Origin: Paraclostridium hominis
Lineage (GTDB): Bacteria; Bacillota; Clostridia; Peptostreptococcales; Peptostreptococcaceae
DNA length: 57,572 nt
NCBI RefSeq assembly: GCF_014306135.1
Contig: NZ_JACRWD010000009.1
Location: 1 to 57,572, forward strand
Reading direction: 5' to 3'
Position 1 is the first letter of the stretch; each line of letters opens with the position of its first letter. The notes below the pieces were generated by a model, which made no database searches, was not told the origin of the DNA, and was given only the letters and a program-made list of their open reading frames with translations. Shown piece by piece: positions 22,986 to 32,900 of the stretch. Made by a program: the position numbers and the translations under genes.

Positions 22986-25052
22986 TTATTTACCTTCAGC
23001 TATTTTCTTAGCAACTGAAGCTGGAACTTGCTCATAGTGGTCGAATATCATAGTGTATGTTGCACGACCTTGAGTAGTTGATCTTAACTCTGTAGAGTAT
23101 CCAAACATTTCAGAAAGTGGAACGAATGCATTTATAACTTGTGCACCAGATCTAGCTTCCATACCTTGGATTAATCCTCTCTTAGAGTTTAATCCACCCA
23201 TAACGTCTCCCATGTATTCTTCTGGAGTAACAACTTCAACTTTGAAGTATGGCTCAAGTAATACAGCATTACCTTTCTTAAGAGCGTCCTTCATAGCCAT
23301 TGATCCTGCCATCTTGAATGCCATTTCTGAAGAGTCAACCTCATGGTAAGAACCATCGTATAACTCAACAGCAACGTCAACAACTGGGTATCCAGCAACT
23401 ATACCTGAAGCCATAGCTCCTTGTATACCTGCATCAGTTGGTCCAACGTACTCTTTTGGTACAGATCCACCAACAGTTTTGTTTTCAAACTTGTAACCAG
23501 CACCTGGCTCTTGAGGAGTAACTCTGATCTTAACGTGACCGTATTGTCCTCTACCACCTGATTGCTTAGAGTACTTGTACTCAACGTCAACTGGTTGAGT
23601 TATAGTTTCTCTGTAAGCAACTTGTGGAGCACCAACGTTAGCTTCAACTTTGAATTCTCTTAATAATCTATCTACTATTATCTCTAAGTGTAATTCACCC
23701 ATACCAGATATTATAGTTTGTCCTGTTTCTTCATCAGTCTTAACTCTGAAAGTTGGATCCTCTTCAGCTAATTTTTGAAGAGCTATACCCATTTTTTCTT
23801 GAGCAGCTTTTGATTTAGGCTCTATAGCAACAGATATAACTGGCTCTGGGAATTCCATAGATTCAAGTATTATCGGAGCAGCTGGATCACATAAAGTATC
23901 TCCAGTAGTAGTATCTTTTAATCCTACTGCTGCAGCTATATCTCCAGCATATACTTCTGTTATTTCTTCTCTTGTGTTAGCATGCATTTGTAGTATACGA
24001 CCTATTCTCTCTCTCTTACCTTTTGTAGAGTTAAGAACATAAGATCCACCTTGCATTATTCCTGAGTAAACTCTGAAGAATGCTAACTTACCAACGAATG
24101 GGTCAGTCATTATTTTGAATGCTAAAGCTGAGAATGGCTCTTCATCAGATGAATGTCTTTCAGCTTCCTCTCCGTTTTCTAATATACCTTTTATAGCTGG
24201 TATATCAGTTGGAGCTGGTAAGTAGTCTATAACAGCATCTAGTAATAATTGAACACCTTTATTTCTGTAAGCAGATCCACAGAATACTGGGTTCATTTCA
24301 CAAGCTATTGTAGCCTTTCTTATAGCAACTTTTAATTCTTCTATAGTTGGCTCTTCACCTTCAAGATATTTCATCATTAGATCTTCATCAGTTTCAGCTA
24401 CTGCTTCAACCATTTTTTCTCTCCACTCTTGAGCTAATTCTTTCATATCTTCAGGTATTTCAGTTATTTCTATTTCTTTTCCTAAGTCGTCTTTATAGAT
24501 ATGAGCTTTCATTTCTAATAAGTCAACTTCACCTTCTAACCAATCTTCTTTACCTATTGGTAATTGCATTGGTACTGCATTTGCATTTAATCTTTCTTTC
24601 ATCATTTCTACAACATTGTAGAAGTCTGCACCCATGATGTCCATTTTATTTACAAATGCTATTCTAGGTACACCGTAGTTGTCAGCTTGTCTCCATACGT
24701 TCTCAGATTGAGGCTCAACCCCACCTTTAGCACAGAATACAGCAACAGATCCGTCAAGAACTCTTAGAGATCTTTCAACCTCAACTGTAAAGTCGACGTG
24801 TCCTGGTGTATCTATTATGTTTATTCTATGGTCTTTCCATGCAGCAGTAGTAGCAGCAGAAGTTATTGTTATACCTCTCTCCTTCTCTTGCTCCATCCAG
24901 TCCATTTGAGAAGCTCCTTCATGAGTTTCTCCTATTTTATGAGTTTGCCCTGTATAGAATAGGATTCTTTCTGTAGTAGTAGTTTTCCCAGCATCTATAT
25001 GAGCCATGATTCCTATATTTCTAGTTCTTTCTAAAGGAAACTTTCTAGACAT
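22986..25052 (-). CDS. fusA: Elongation factor G
   Basis: 688 residues, standard length. G1 AHIDAGKTTTTERIL, switch I ERGITITSAATTA, G3 DTPGHVDF with the catalytic His, and G4 NKMD are intact. Domains II-V follow, with RETITQPVDVEYKYSKQSGGRGQYGHV in domain IV. EF-G catalyses translocation and, with RRF, ribosome recycling. It is the third gene of the str operon; its short upstream spacer can form two competing hairpins. A divergent paralogue is at 55081-57015. Confidence 0.98.
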   Translation of the reverse strand: MSRKFPLERTRNIGIMAHIDAGKTTTTERILFYTGQTHKIGETHEGASQMDWMEQEKERGITITSAATTAAWKDHRINIIDTPGHVDFTVEVERSLRVLDGSVAVFCAKGGVEPQSENVWRQADNYGVPRIAFVNKMDIMGADFYNVVEMMKERLNANAVPMQLPIGKEDWLEGEVDLLEMKAHIYKDDLGKEIEITEIPEDMKELAQEWREKMVEAVAETDEDLMMKYLEGEEPTIEELKVAIRKATIACEMNPVFCGSAYRNKGVQLLLDAVIDYLPAPTDIPAIKGILENGEEAERHSSDEEPFSALAFKIMTDPFVGKLAFFRVYSGIMQGGSYVLNSTKGKRERIGRILQMHANTREEITEVYAGDIAAAVGLKDTTTGDTLCDPAAPIILESMEFPEPVISVAIEPKSKAAQEKMGIALQKLAEEDPTFRVKTDEETGQTIISGMGELHLEIIVDRLLREFKVEANVGAPQVAYRETITQPVDVEYKYSKQSGGRGQYGHVKIRVTPQEPGAGYKFENKTVGGSVPKEYVGPTDAGIQGAMASGIVAGYPVVDVAVELYDGSYHEVDSSEMAFKMAGSMAMKDALKKGNAVLLEPYFKVEVVTPEEYMGDVMGGLNSKRGLIQGMEARSGAQVINAFVPLSEMFGYSTELRSTTQGRATYTMIFDHYEQVPASVAKKIAEGK

Positions 25053-25067
25053 GATTCTCCTCCTTAC

Positions 25068-25103
25068 GATATCCTTTTAATAGGATATCAAATATATCCT
25101 ATT
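25068..25103 (-). promoter_or_regulatory. Mutually exclusive hairpins before fusA
   Basis: In the 52-base rpsG-fusA spacer two stems share one segment. Stem A is AATAGGATAT/ATATCCTATT (10 bp, 25079-25103). Stem B is GATATCC/GGATATC (7 bp, 25068-25089), whose end abuts the fusA Shine-Dalgarno. They cannot form together, so a switch in translation of fusA is conceivable. Pairing is read from sequence; regulation is inference. Confidence 0.5.
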
Positions 25104-25104
25104 A

Positions 25105-25575
25105 TTAGAATCTGTAGTGAGCAAATGCTTTATTAGCCTCTGCCATTTTATGAGTATCTTCTTTCTTCTTAACAGAAGCTCCTGTATTGTTAGCAGCATC
25201 CATTATTTCTTTAGCTAGCTTTTCAACCATACCTTTTTCACCACGAGCTCTAGTATAGTTTACTAACCATCTTAAACCTAAAGTTTGTCTTCTTTCAGGT
25301 CTAACTTCAACTGGAACTTGGTAGTTAGCTCCACCAACTCTTCTAGCTTTAACTTCTAAAACAGGCATTATGTTGTTCATAGCTGTTTCGAAAACTTCTA
25401 AAGCATTTTCTCCAGTTTTTTCAGCGATCATCTCGAAAGCATCATATACTATCTTTTGAGATTTTCCTTTTTTTCCATCTATCATTAAATTGTTTATTAA
25501 CTTAGTTACTACCTTACTTCCGTATACTGGATCTGGTAAAACTTCTCTCTTTGGAACATTACCTTTTCTTGGCAT
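25105..25575 (-). CDS. rpsG: 30S ribosomal protein S7
   Basis: 156 residues. PRKGNVPKREVLPDPVYGSKVVTKLINNLMIDGKKGKSQKIVYDAFEMI and the C-terminal TRARGEKGMVEKLAKEIMDAANNTGASVKKKEDTHKMAEANKAFAHYRF are canonical. S7 initiates assembly of the 30S head and is the autogenous repressor of the str operon in Escherichia coli. The 120-base spacer upstream holds two hairpins that could serve the same purpose. Confidence 0.98.
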   Translation of the reverse strand: MPRKGNVPKREVLPDPVYGSKVVTKLINNLMIDGKKGKSQKIVYDAFEMIAEKTGENALEVFETAMNNIMPVLEVKARRVGGANYQVPVEVRPERRQTLGLRWLVNYTRARGEKGMVEKLAKEIMDAANNTGASVKKKEDTHKMAEANKAFAHYRF

Positions 25576-25618
25576 TTTGCTTCCCTCCTTAATTATTTAA
25601 TCTTAAATCATAGGTACT

Positions 25619-25671
25619 CGACATTCAATAAAATGCCGTGATGCCATAAATATATATATATTTAAAGCACC
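25619..25671 (-). promoter_or_regulatory. Paired hairpins in the rpsL-rpsG spacer (candidate S7 site)
   Basis: Minus-strand RNA forms GGTGC...GCATC around a palindromic AAATATATATATATTT (25640-25671). Directly after it comes CGGCATT/AATGTCG with a six-base loop (25619-25638). The position matches the intercistronic S7 target of Escherichia coli, but I cannot show similarity to that site. Confidence 0.45.
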
Positions 25672-25695
25672 GAACTATAATTGATTTTTAATTGC

Positions 25696-26118
25696 TTATT
25701 TCTTTGCAGCTTTAGGTCTCTTAGCACCGTACTTAGATCTAGCTTGCATTCTCTTATCAACACCAGCTGTATCTAATGTACCTCTTAATATGTGGTATCT
25801 AACCCCTGGAAGGTCTTTAACTCTTCCTCCTCTTATAAGAACAACACTATGCTCTTGTAAGTTGTGTCCTTCTCCTGGTATATAAGCAGAAACTTCTATA
25901 CCGTTAGTTAATCTAACTCTGGCAACTTTTCTTAAAGCTGAGTTAGGTTTCTTAGGAGTAAATGTTTTAACTGAAGTACAAACTCCTCTTTTTTGTGGAG
26001 CACTAGCATCAGTTGATTTCTTGTGTAAAGAATCGTATCCTTTTTGTAATGCTGGAGCAGTAGATTTTTTTTCTATCGCTTTTCTTTTCTTACGAACTAA
26101 TTGGTTAATTGTTGGCAT
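25696..26118 (-). CDS. rpsL: 30S ribosomal protein S12
   Basis: 140 residues from the ATG giving MPTINQLVRKKRKAIEKKS. One ATG directly before it and a GTG in the Shine-Dalgarno are less likely starts. The decoding-site loops KTFTPKKPNSALRK and GGRVKDLPGVRYHILRG keep the two lysines whose substitution gives streptomycin resistance, so the allele looks wild type. It is the first gene of the str operon. Confidence 0.98.
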   Translation of the reverse strand: MPTINQLVRKKRKAIEKKSTAPALQKGYDSLHKKSTDASAPQKRGVCTSVKTFTPKKPNSALRKVARVRLTNGIEVSAYIPGEGHNLQEHSVVLIRGGRVKDLPGVRYHILRGTLDTAGVDKRMQARSKYGAKRPKAAKK

Positions 26119-26308
26119 CATCTGCACCTCCTTCCAAAATTTTCGATCTTAAAAATGACCGCCAACTACATCAATATGCGTACATATTGATATCATATGT
26201 AGCTTAAGCTACATCGCAATAAATGTCTATAACACACAATTGTGGTTTTAGCACTTTTAGTTTGGTGCATATTATTATGCTTTTTAAAGTAAAAATAAAG
26301 TATATTTT
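26119..26308 (-). promoter_or_regulatory. str operon leader with two hairpins
   Basis: No gene fits in the 312-base gap between rpsL and rpoC. It contains a 22-base hairpin ATCAATATG-TACG-CATATTGAT (26170-26191), a perfect 18-bp palindrome ATGTAGCTTAAGCTACAT (26197-26214), a CACAATTGTG repeat near 26234-26243 and, further upstream, the rpoC terminator. No convincing -35/-10 pair was found; TATAGA near 26226-26231 is a possible -10. The L7Ae-like gene that some Firmicutes carry between rpoC and rpsL is absent. Confidence 0.45.
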
Positions 26309-26345
26309 AAATATTACTAAGGGTTTTAACCCCTTAGTAATATTT
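26309..26345 (-). terminator. Probable terminator after rpoC
   Basis: A stem with arms AAATATTACTAAGGGG and CCCTTAGTAATATTT around a short A/T loop lies 86 bases after the rpoC stop. The run after it on the minus strand is A/T-rich (TTTAAAATATAC) but not a clean T tract, so efficiency is uncertain. Confidence 0.65.
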
Positions 26346-26430
26346 GATATCTTTATTTTACATACCTTTACATTTTAGCATCAGAGATGCTTTATGTCAA
26401 GTTATGTTTAATTTATATAGTAAAGTAAAA

Positions 26431-29400
26431 TTACTCTTCTATCTTTTCAACAGCTATATTTTTATATCTCTTCATTCCTGTACCTGCTGGTATTAACTTA
26501 CCTATTATAACATTTTCTTTAAGACCTATTAAGTGATCTTCTTTTCCTTTTATAGCAGCTTCTGTTAATACTCTTGTAGTTTCTTGGAATGATGCAGCTG
26601 ATAAGAATGATTCTGTTGCAAGAGATGCCTTAGTTATACCAAGTAACACTCTAGTAGCTGATGCAGGCTTTAATCCTTGAGCTACAGCTTCTTCATTAGT
26701 TTGATTGAATGTAAGAACATCTTCATATCCTCCTGGTAATAAATCTGTATCACCTGGATCTTCAACTTTAACTTTAGATAGCATTTGTCTAACAATTACT
26801 TCTATATGCTTATCGTTGATGTCAACCCCTTGCATTCTATAAACTCTTTGAACCTCTTTAACAACATAATCTTGAACACCTTCAATACCTTTAACTCTTA
26901 CTATATCATGAGGATTTATAGATCCTTGAGTTAAAGCCTCTCCAGCTTCAACAAATTGTCCATTCTTAACTCTTAATCTTGAACCATAAGGTATAGCATA
27001 TACTTGTGATTCACCTTGTTCTGGAATTACAGTAACTTCTTTTCTCTTACCAGTCTCATCTATTTCTATTCTACCTGATATTTCAGTTATAGTAGCAAGA
27101 CCTTTTGGTTTTCTAGCTTCAAATAATTCCTCAACCCTTGGAAGACCTTGTGTTATATCTCCTCCGGCAACCCCACCTGTATGGAAAGTACGCATTGTAA
27201 GCTGTGTACCTGGTTCACCGATTGATTGAGCAGCTATTATACCAACAGCTTCTCCGATATTTACTTCTTTACCAGTAGCTAAGTTTCTACCGTAACACTT
27301 AGAACATACTCCATGGTTAGTTTTACAGTTAAGAACTGTTCTTATTTTAACTATCTCGATTCCAGCTTCTATAATTTTTTCAGCTTGATCTTCTTGTATC
27401 ATTGCATCAGCTTCAACTATTACTTCACCAGTAGTAGGATGTACTATAGCTTCTAAAGTATATCTTCCTACTATTCTATCGTATAGTTCTTCTATAACTT
27501 CATTTCCATCTTTTATTGCAAAGATTTCTGTATCTTCTGTAGTTCCACAGTCTATATCTCTAACTATAACATCTTGACTGACATCAACAAGTCTTCTTGT
27601 TAAGTATCCTGAGTCAGCTGTACGTAGAGCTGTATCGGCAAGACCCTTTCTAGCCCCGTGTGAAGATGTGAAGTATTCAAGTACTGATAAACCTTCACGG
27701 AAGTTAGATTTAACTGGGATTTCAACTGTTTGCCCAGATGCATTGGCCATCAGACCACGCATACCTGCTAACTGTCTTATCTGGTTCTTAGAACCTCTGG
27801 CTCCAGAGTGGGCCATTATGAATATATTATTTAATCTGTCTAGATTAGCCATAAGAGCATCTGTAACTTTTTCAGTAGTTTCTGTCCAAGTTTCTATTAC
27901 TCTTTCATATCTTTCTTCATCAGATATAAGACCTCTTCTAAACGCCTTTTCATACTTATCAACTTTAGCTTCAGCCTCAGCTAAGTAACCTTTCTTAGCT
28001 TCTGGTATTTTCATATCTGCAACGGCAACAGTTATACCACCTCTTGTAGAGTATTTAAATCCTAAAGATTTTATATGGTCTAACATTTGAGCTGTTACTG
28101 TATTTCCATGCTTTCTGAAGCATTTATCTATTATCTTACCTAAAGACTTTTTATCAGCTAAGAAGTCTACTTCAAGTGCAAATTTATCTTTTTCTCTGTC
28201 AACAAATCCTAAGTCTTGAGGGATATTTTCATTGAATATAAATCTACCAACAGTAGCTTCAACTAATTTAGTTCCAACACCTTCAATAGTTCTTCTTACT
28301 TTAACTAATGAATGTAATGTAACTGCTTTATTGTCATAAGCAAGCATCATTTCATTGTAGTCTTTGAAGATCATTCCAGTACCTTTAGCACCTTCTTGAG
28401 CTTCTATAGTTAGGTAATAACATCCTAAAACCATATCCTGAGAAGGAGTAGTTATAGGTGAACCATCTTTAGGAGCAAGTATGTTATTTATAGATAACAT
28501 TAAGAATCTTGCTTCAGCTTGAGCTTCAACAGATAATGGTACGTGTACCGCCATTTGGTCACCGTCGAAGTCAGCGTTGTATGCTGTACATACTAGAGGG
28601 TGTAGCTTTATAGCTTTACCTTCAACTAAAACTGGTTCAAATGCTTGTATACCTAGTCTGTGTAGAGTCGGAGCACGGTTAAGCATTACTGGATGTCCTT
28701 TTATAACATCTTCTAATACATCCCATACTTCTGGTTTAACTTTCTCTACTATAGATTTTGCACTCTTTATGTTGTGTGCATATCCTTCTTTAACTAATCT
28801 ATCCATAACAAATGGTTTGAATAATTCAAGAGCCATTTTCTTTGGAAGACCACATTGATAGAATTTAAGTTCTGGTCCAACAACTATAACTGAACGTCCT
28901 GAGTAGTCAACACGCTTACCAAGTAAGTTTTGACGGAAACGTCCTTGCTTACCTTTAAGCATATCTGATAATGATTTTAATGGTCTATTACCAGGTCCAG
29001 TTACTGGTCTACCTCTTCTACCATTGTCGATTAAAGCATCTACAGCCTCTTGAAGCATTCTTTTTTCGTTTCTTACTATTATATCAGGAGCTCCAAGCTC
29101 TAATAATCTCTTTAATCTGTTATTTCTATTTATAACTCTTCTGTATAAGTCATTTAAGTCAGATGTAGCAAATCTTCCTCCATCTAATTGAACCATTGGT
29201 CTTAAGTCAGGTGGTATAACTGGAATTGCATCTAATATCATCCATTCTGGCTTATTTCCAGATTTCTTAAATGCTTCTACAACTTCTAATCTTCTTATAG
29301 TTCTAACTCTTTTTTGACCTGTACTGTCTTTTAAGTCAGCTCTTAATTCTTTACTTTGTTGCTCTAAGTCTATATTTTGTAAAAGTTTCTTAACAGCTTC

Positions 29401-29919
29401 AGCACCCATACCTACTTCGAAAGTATTGTATCCATACTTTTCTACAGCAGTTCTGTATTCTTTTTCTGTTAATAATTGTTTTTCGTTTAATCCAGTTTCT
29501 CCTGGATTAGTTACTACATAAGATGCAAAATATAGTATTTTTTCTAATGATCTAGGAGACATATCAAGTAAAAGTCCCATTCTACTTGGTATACCTTTGA
29601 AGTACCAGATATGAGACATAGGAGCTGCTAGCTCTATATGTCCCATTCTTTCTCTTCTTACCTTTGCCTTAGTTACTTCTACTCCACATCTATCACAAAC
29701 AACACCTTTGTATCTTACTCTTCTGTACTTACCACAGTGACACTCCCAGTCCTTTTGAGGTCCAAATATTCTTTCACAGAAAAGACCATCTTTTTCTGGC
29801 TTAAGTGTACGGTAGTTTATTGTTTCTGGCTTTTTTACTTCTCCTCTAGACCATTGTCTTATTTTTTCCGGAGAAGCCAATGCTATTTTTATTGACTCGA
29901 AATTGTTTAGTTCAAACAA
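26431..29919 (-). CDS. rpoC: RNA polymerase subunit beta'
   Basis: 1162 residues, normal for Firmicutes, which lack the large insertion of Proteobacteria. The N-terminal zinc ribbon is CHCGKYRRVRYKGVVCDRCG. The catalytic magnesium loop is NADFDGDQMAVH. The trigger loop region contains MANASGQTVEIPVKSNFREGLSVLEYF. The second zinc site is CGTTED...CKTNHGVCSKCYG. It begins 43 bases after rpoB and forms the active centre of RNA polymerase with it. Confidence 0.99.
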   Translation of the reverse strand: MFELNNFESIKIALASPEKIRQWSRGEVKKPETINYRTLKPEKDGLFCERIFGPQKDWECHCGKYRRVRYKGVVCDRCGVEVTKAKVRRERMGHIELAAPMSHIWYFKGIPSRMGLLLDMSPRSLEKILYFASYVVTNPGETGLNEKQLLTEKEYRTAVEKYGYNTFEVGMGAEAVKKLLQNIDLEQQSKELRADLKDSTGQKRVRTIRRLEVVEAFKKSGNKPEWMILDAIPVIPPDLRPMVQLDGGRFATSDLNDLYRRVINRNNRLKRLLELGAPDIIVRNEKRMLQEAVDALIDNGRRGRPVTGPGNRPLKSLSDMLKGKQGRFRQNLLGKRVDYSGRSVIVVGPELKFYQCGLPKKMALELFKPFVMDRLVKEGYAHNIKSAKSIVEKVKPEVWDVLEDVIKGHPVMLNRAPTLHRLGIQAFEPVLVEGKAIKLHPLVCTAYNADFDGDQMAVHVPLSVEAQAEARFLMLSINNILAPKDGSPITTPSQDMVLGCYYLTIEAQEGAKGTGMIFKDYNEMMLAYDNKAVTLHSLVKVRRTIEGVGTKLVEATVGRFIFNENIPQDLGFVDREKDKFALEVDFLADKKSLGKIIDKCFRKHGNTVTAQMLDHIKSLGFKYSTRGGITVAVADMKIPEAKKGYLAEAEAKVDKYEKAFRRGLISDEERYERVIETWTETTEKVTDALMANLDRLNNIFIMAHSGARGSKNQIRQLAGMRGLMANASGQTVEIPVKSNFREGLSVLEYFTSSHGARKGLADTALRTADSGYLTRRLVDVSQDVIVRDIDCGTTEDTEIFAIKDGNEVIEELYDRIVGRYTLEAIVHPTTGEVIVEADAMIQEDQAEKIIEAGIEIVKIRTVLNCKTNHGVCSKCYGRNLATGKEVNIGEAVGIIAAQSIGEPGTQLTMRTFHTGGVAGGDITQGLPRVEELFEARKPKGLATITEISGRIEIDETGKRKEVTVIPEQGESQVYAIPYGSRLRVKNGQFVEAGEALTQGSINPHDIVRVKGIEGVQDYVVKEVQRVYRMQGVDINDKHIEVIVRQMLSKVKVEDPGDTDLLPGGYEDVLTFNQTNEEAVAQGLKPASATRVLLGITKASLATESFLSAASFQETTRVLTEAAIKGKEDHLIGLKENVIIGKLIPAGTGMKRYKNIAVEKIEE

Positions 29920-29962
29920 GGAGTTCTCTCCCTTCTATTTGAGATTTACTTAAAATAAGAAA

Positions 29963-32900
29963 CTATATATCAAAGTCTTCATCTTCATAGTTTAATTCTT
30001 CATAAACTACGTCTTCTTCAAAATCTAATTCTTCTATATCTTCTTCATTTGATTCAAAGTCATCTATTTCTTCTACTATGCTATTTTCTTCAAGTTCATT
30101 TATGTTTTCCATAACATCTAATTCGAACTCTTTAGCATCTTCGTCGATGTCTATTGATTCTCTAACTTCTATTTCTTGATCTTCTTCTGTTAATACTTTT
30201 ACATCTAAGCATAAACTTTGAAGTTCTTTTATTAGAACCTTAAATGATTCTGGTATACCTGGTTCAGGTATATTCTCACCTTTAACTATAGCTTCGTAAG
30301 TTCTAACACGTCCTACAACGTCGTCAGACTTAACAGTAAGTATTTCTTGAAGTATGTGTGCAGCACCGTATGCTTCTAGTGCCCAAACCTCCATCTCTCC
30401 GAATCTCTGACCACCAAATTGTGCTTTACCACCAAGAGGTTGTTGAGTTACTAAAGAGTATGGTCCTGTACTTCTTGCATGTAACTTATCATCAACTAAG
30501 TGATGTAGTTTTAACATGTACATGTATCCTACTGTAATTCTATTGTCAAATACTTCTCCAGTTCTACCATCATATAAAGTTAATTTACCATCTTCTGGGT
30601 ATCCTGCTTTAACTAAAGCTTCTCTGATGTTTTCTTCTTTCGCTCCATCAAATACAGATGTTGCAACATGCCATCCTAGAGTTTTAGCTGCAAGTCCTAA
30701 GTGAACTTCAAGAACCTGTCCGATGTTCATACGTGATGGTATACCTTGTGGGTTAAGTACTATATCAAGTGGTTGTCCGTTTTCCATGAATGGCATATCT
30801 TCTTCTGGTAATACTCTTGATATAACCCCTTTGTTACCATGACGTCCGGCCATTTTATCTCCGACTCTTATCTTTCTCTTCTTAGCTATATAACATCTAA
30901 CTAATTCATTAACTCCTGGAGATAAATCATCACCATTTTCTCTAGTGAATACTTTTACGTCAACTATTATACCAGATTCTCCATGAGGAACTTTTAATGA
31001 AGTATCTCTAACTTCTCTAGCTTTTTCTCCGAATATTGCACGAAGTAATCTTTCTTCTGCTGTAAGTTCAGTTTCTCCCTTAGGAGTTACTTTACCTACT
31101 AATATGTCTCCAGAATCAACTTCAGCACCTATTCTGATTATACCTCTTTCGTCTAAGTTCTTAGTAGCACTTTCTCCAACATTAGGTATATCTCTAGTTA
31201 TTTCCTCTGGTCCTAGTTTAGTATCTCTTGCTTCACATTCATATTCTTCTATATGAATTGTAGATAATCTATCTTCTTTAACAAGTCTTTCGTTTATTAA
31301 TATAGCATCCTCGTAGTTATATCCTTCCCATGTCATGAATGCGATAAAGCAGTTTCTTCCTAATGCTACTTCTCCCATTTCAGTAGATGGTCCATCAGCT
31401 ATAACATCTCCAGCTTCAATCTTATCACCTTTATTTATTATAGGTGTTTGATTTATACAAGTACCTTGGTTAGAACGCTTAAACTTAAGAAGCTTGTATC
31501 TATCTTTGTTTCCATCTTCTCTTTTTATTATTATTTCATCTGCAGTTACTCTTTCAGCTATACCAGAATTTTTAGCTACTACAACTACTCCAGAGTCTTT
31601 AGCTGCTCTATATTCAACACCTGTCCCTATGATAGGTGCTTCTCTTCTTACTAGTGGCACTGCTTGACGTTGCATGTTTGATCCCATAAGCGCACGGTTG
31701 GCGTCATCATTCTCTAAGAATGGTATCATAGCTGTTGCTATAGATACAACTTGCTTAGGAGATATATCCATGTAATCAACTTTGTCAGTTGGAACTAATT
31801 CCATTGCACCATTTACAGTTCTACATACAACTCTGTTGTTTACGAATGCATCATTCTCATCTAAAGGCTCGTTAGCTTGAGCTCTTATAAATAAGTCTTC
31901 TTCGTCAGCAGTTAAGTAATGAATTTCATCTGTAACTCTCTTGTTTTCTTTGTCAACTTTTCTATAAGGAGACTCTATAAATCCAAATTCATTTATCTTA
32001 GCATAAGTTCCTAAAGAGTTTATAAGACCGATGTTTGGTCCCTCTGGAGTCTCTATCGGACACATTCTTCCGTAGTGAGAATGGTGAACGTCACGAACTT
32101 CGAATCCAGCTCTTTCTCTTGAAAGACCTCCTGGTCCAAGTGCTGATAATCTTCTTTTGTGAGTTAACTCTGATAGTGGGTTTGTTTGATCCATGAATTG
32201 TGATAACTGTGAACTACCAAAGAACTCTTTTATAGCAGCTGACACAGGTCTTATGTTTACTAATGCTTGTGGAGTTATAGCTTCCATGTCTTGAACAGTC
32301 ATTCTTTCTTTTATAACTCTTTCCATTCTTGAAAGACCTATTCTAACTTGGTTTTGTAATAATTCACCAACTGATCTTATTCTTCTGTTTCCTAAATGAT
32401 CTATATCATCTATACTACCTATTCCATAGAATATATTGAATTGGTAGCTTATTGAAGCTATTATGTCATCTAGTAATATGTGCTTTGGTATAAGCTCTTT
32501 CATTCTTGATTTTATAGCTTCTTTTATTTCTTCTTCATCACTATACTCATCTAAAATTTCTTTTAATGTTGGATAGTGAACTTTTTCTTTTATCTTTAAG
32601 TCATCTATATCAAAGCTTATATGTGATTTTATATCTACAAAGTTATTTCCTATAACTTTAACAACTTTTTCATCTTCAGTTAATAACTCAACAACATTTA
32701 TTCCTGAGTTTTGTATAGCTATTGCTACATCTAAAGATATCTTTTCTTCAGCTTTAACAAAAACTTCTCCAGTTTCTGGATTTATAATATCATTAGCTGA
32801 TATTTTATTCATTATTCTGTAGCATAATGCAAGTTTTTTATTAAACTTGTATCTACCAACTTTAGCTAAATCATATCTCTTAGCATCAAAGAATAATGCA

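Noticed and set aside
23399..23590. 63-residue minus-strand frame inside fusA
   Set aside because: It is an alternative frame within a clearly coding gene with no independent start signal or protein resemblance.
31990..32300. Rifampicin or streptomycin resistance mutations in rpoB or rpsL
   Set aside because: The rifampicin-region Asp, His and Ser and both S12 lysines have the wild-type residues.
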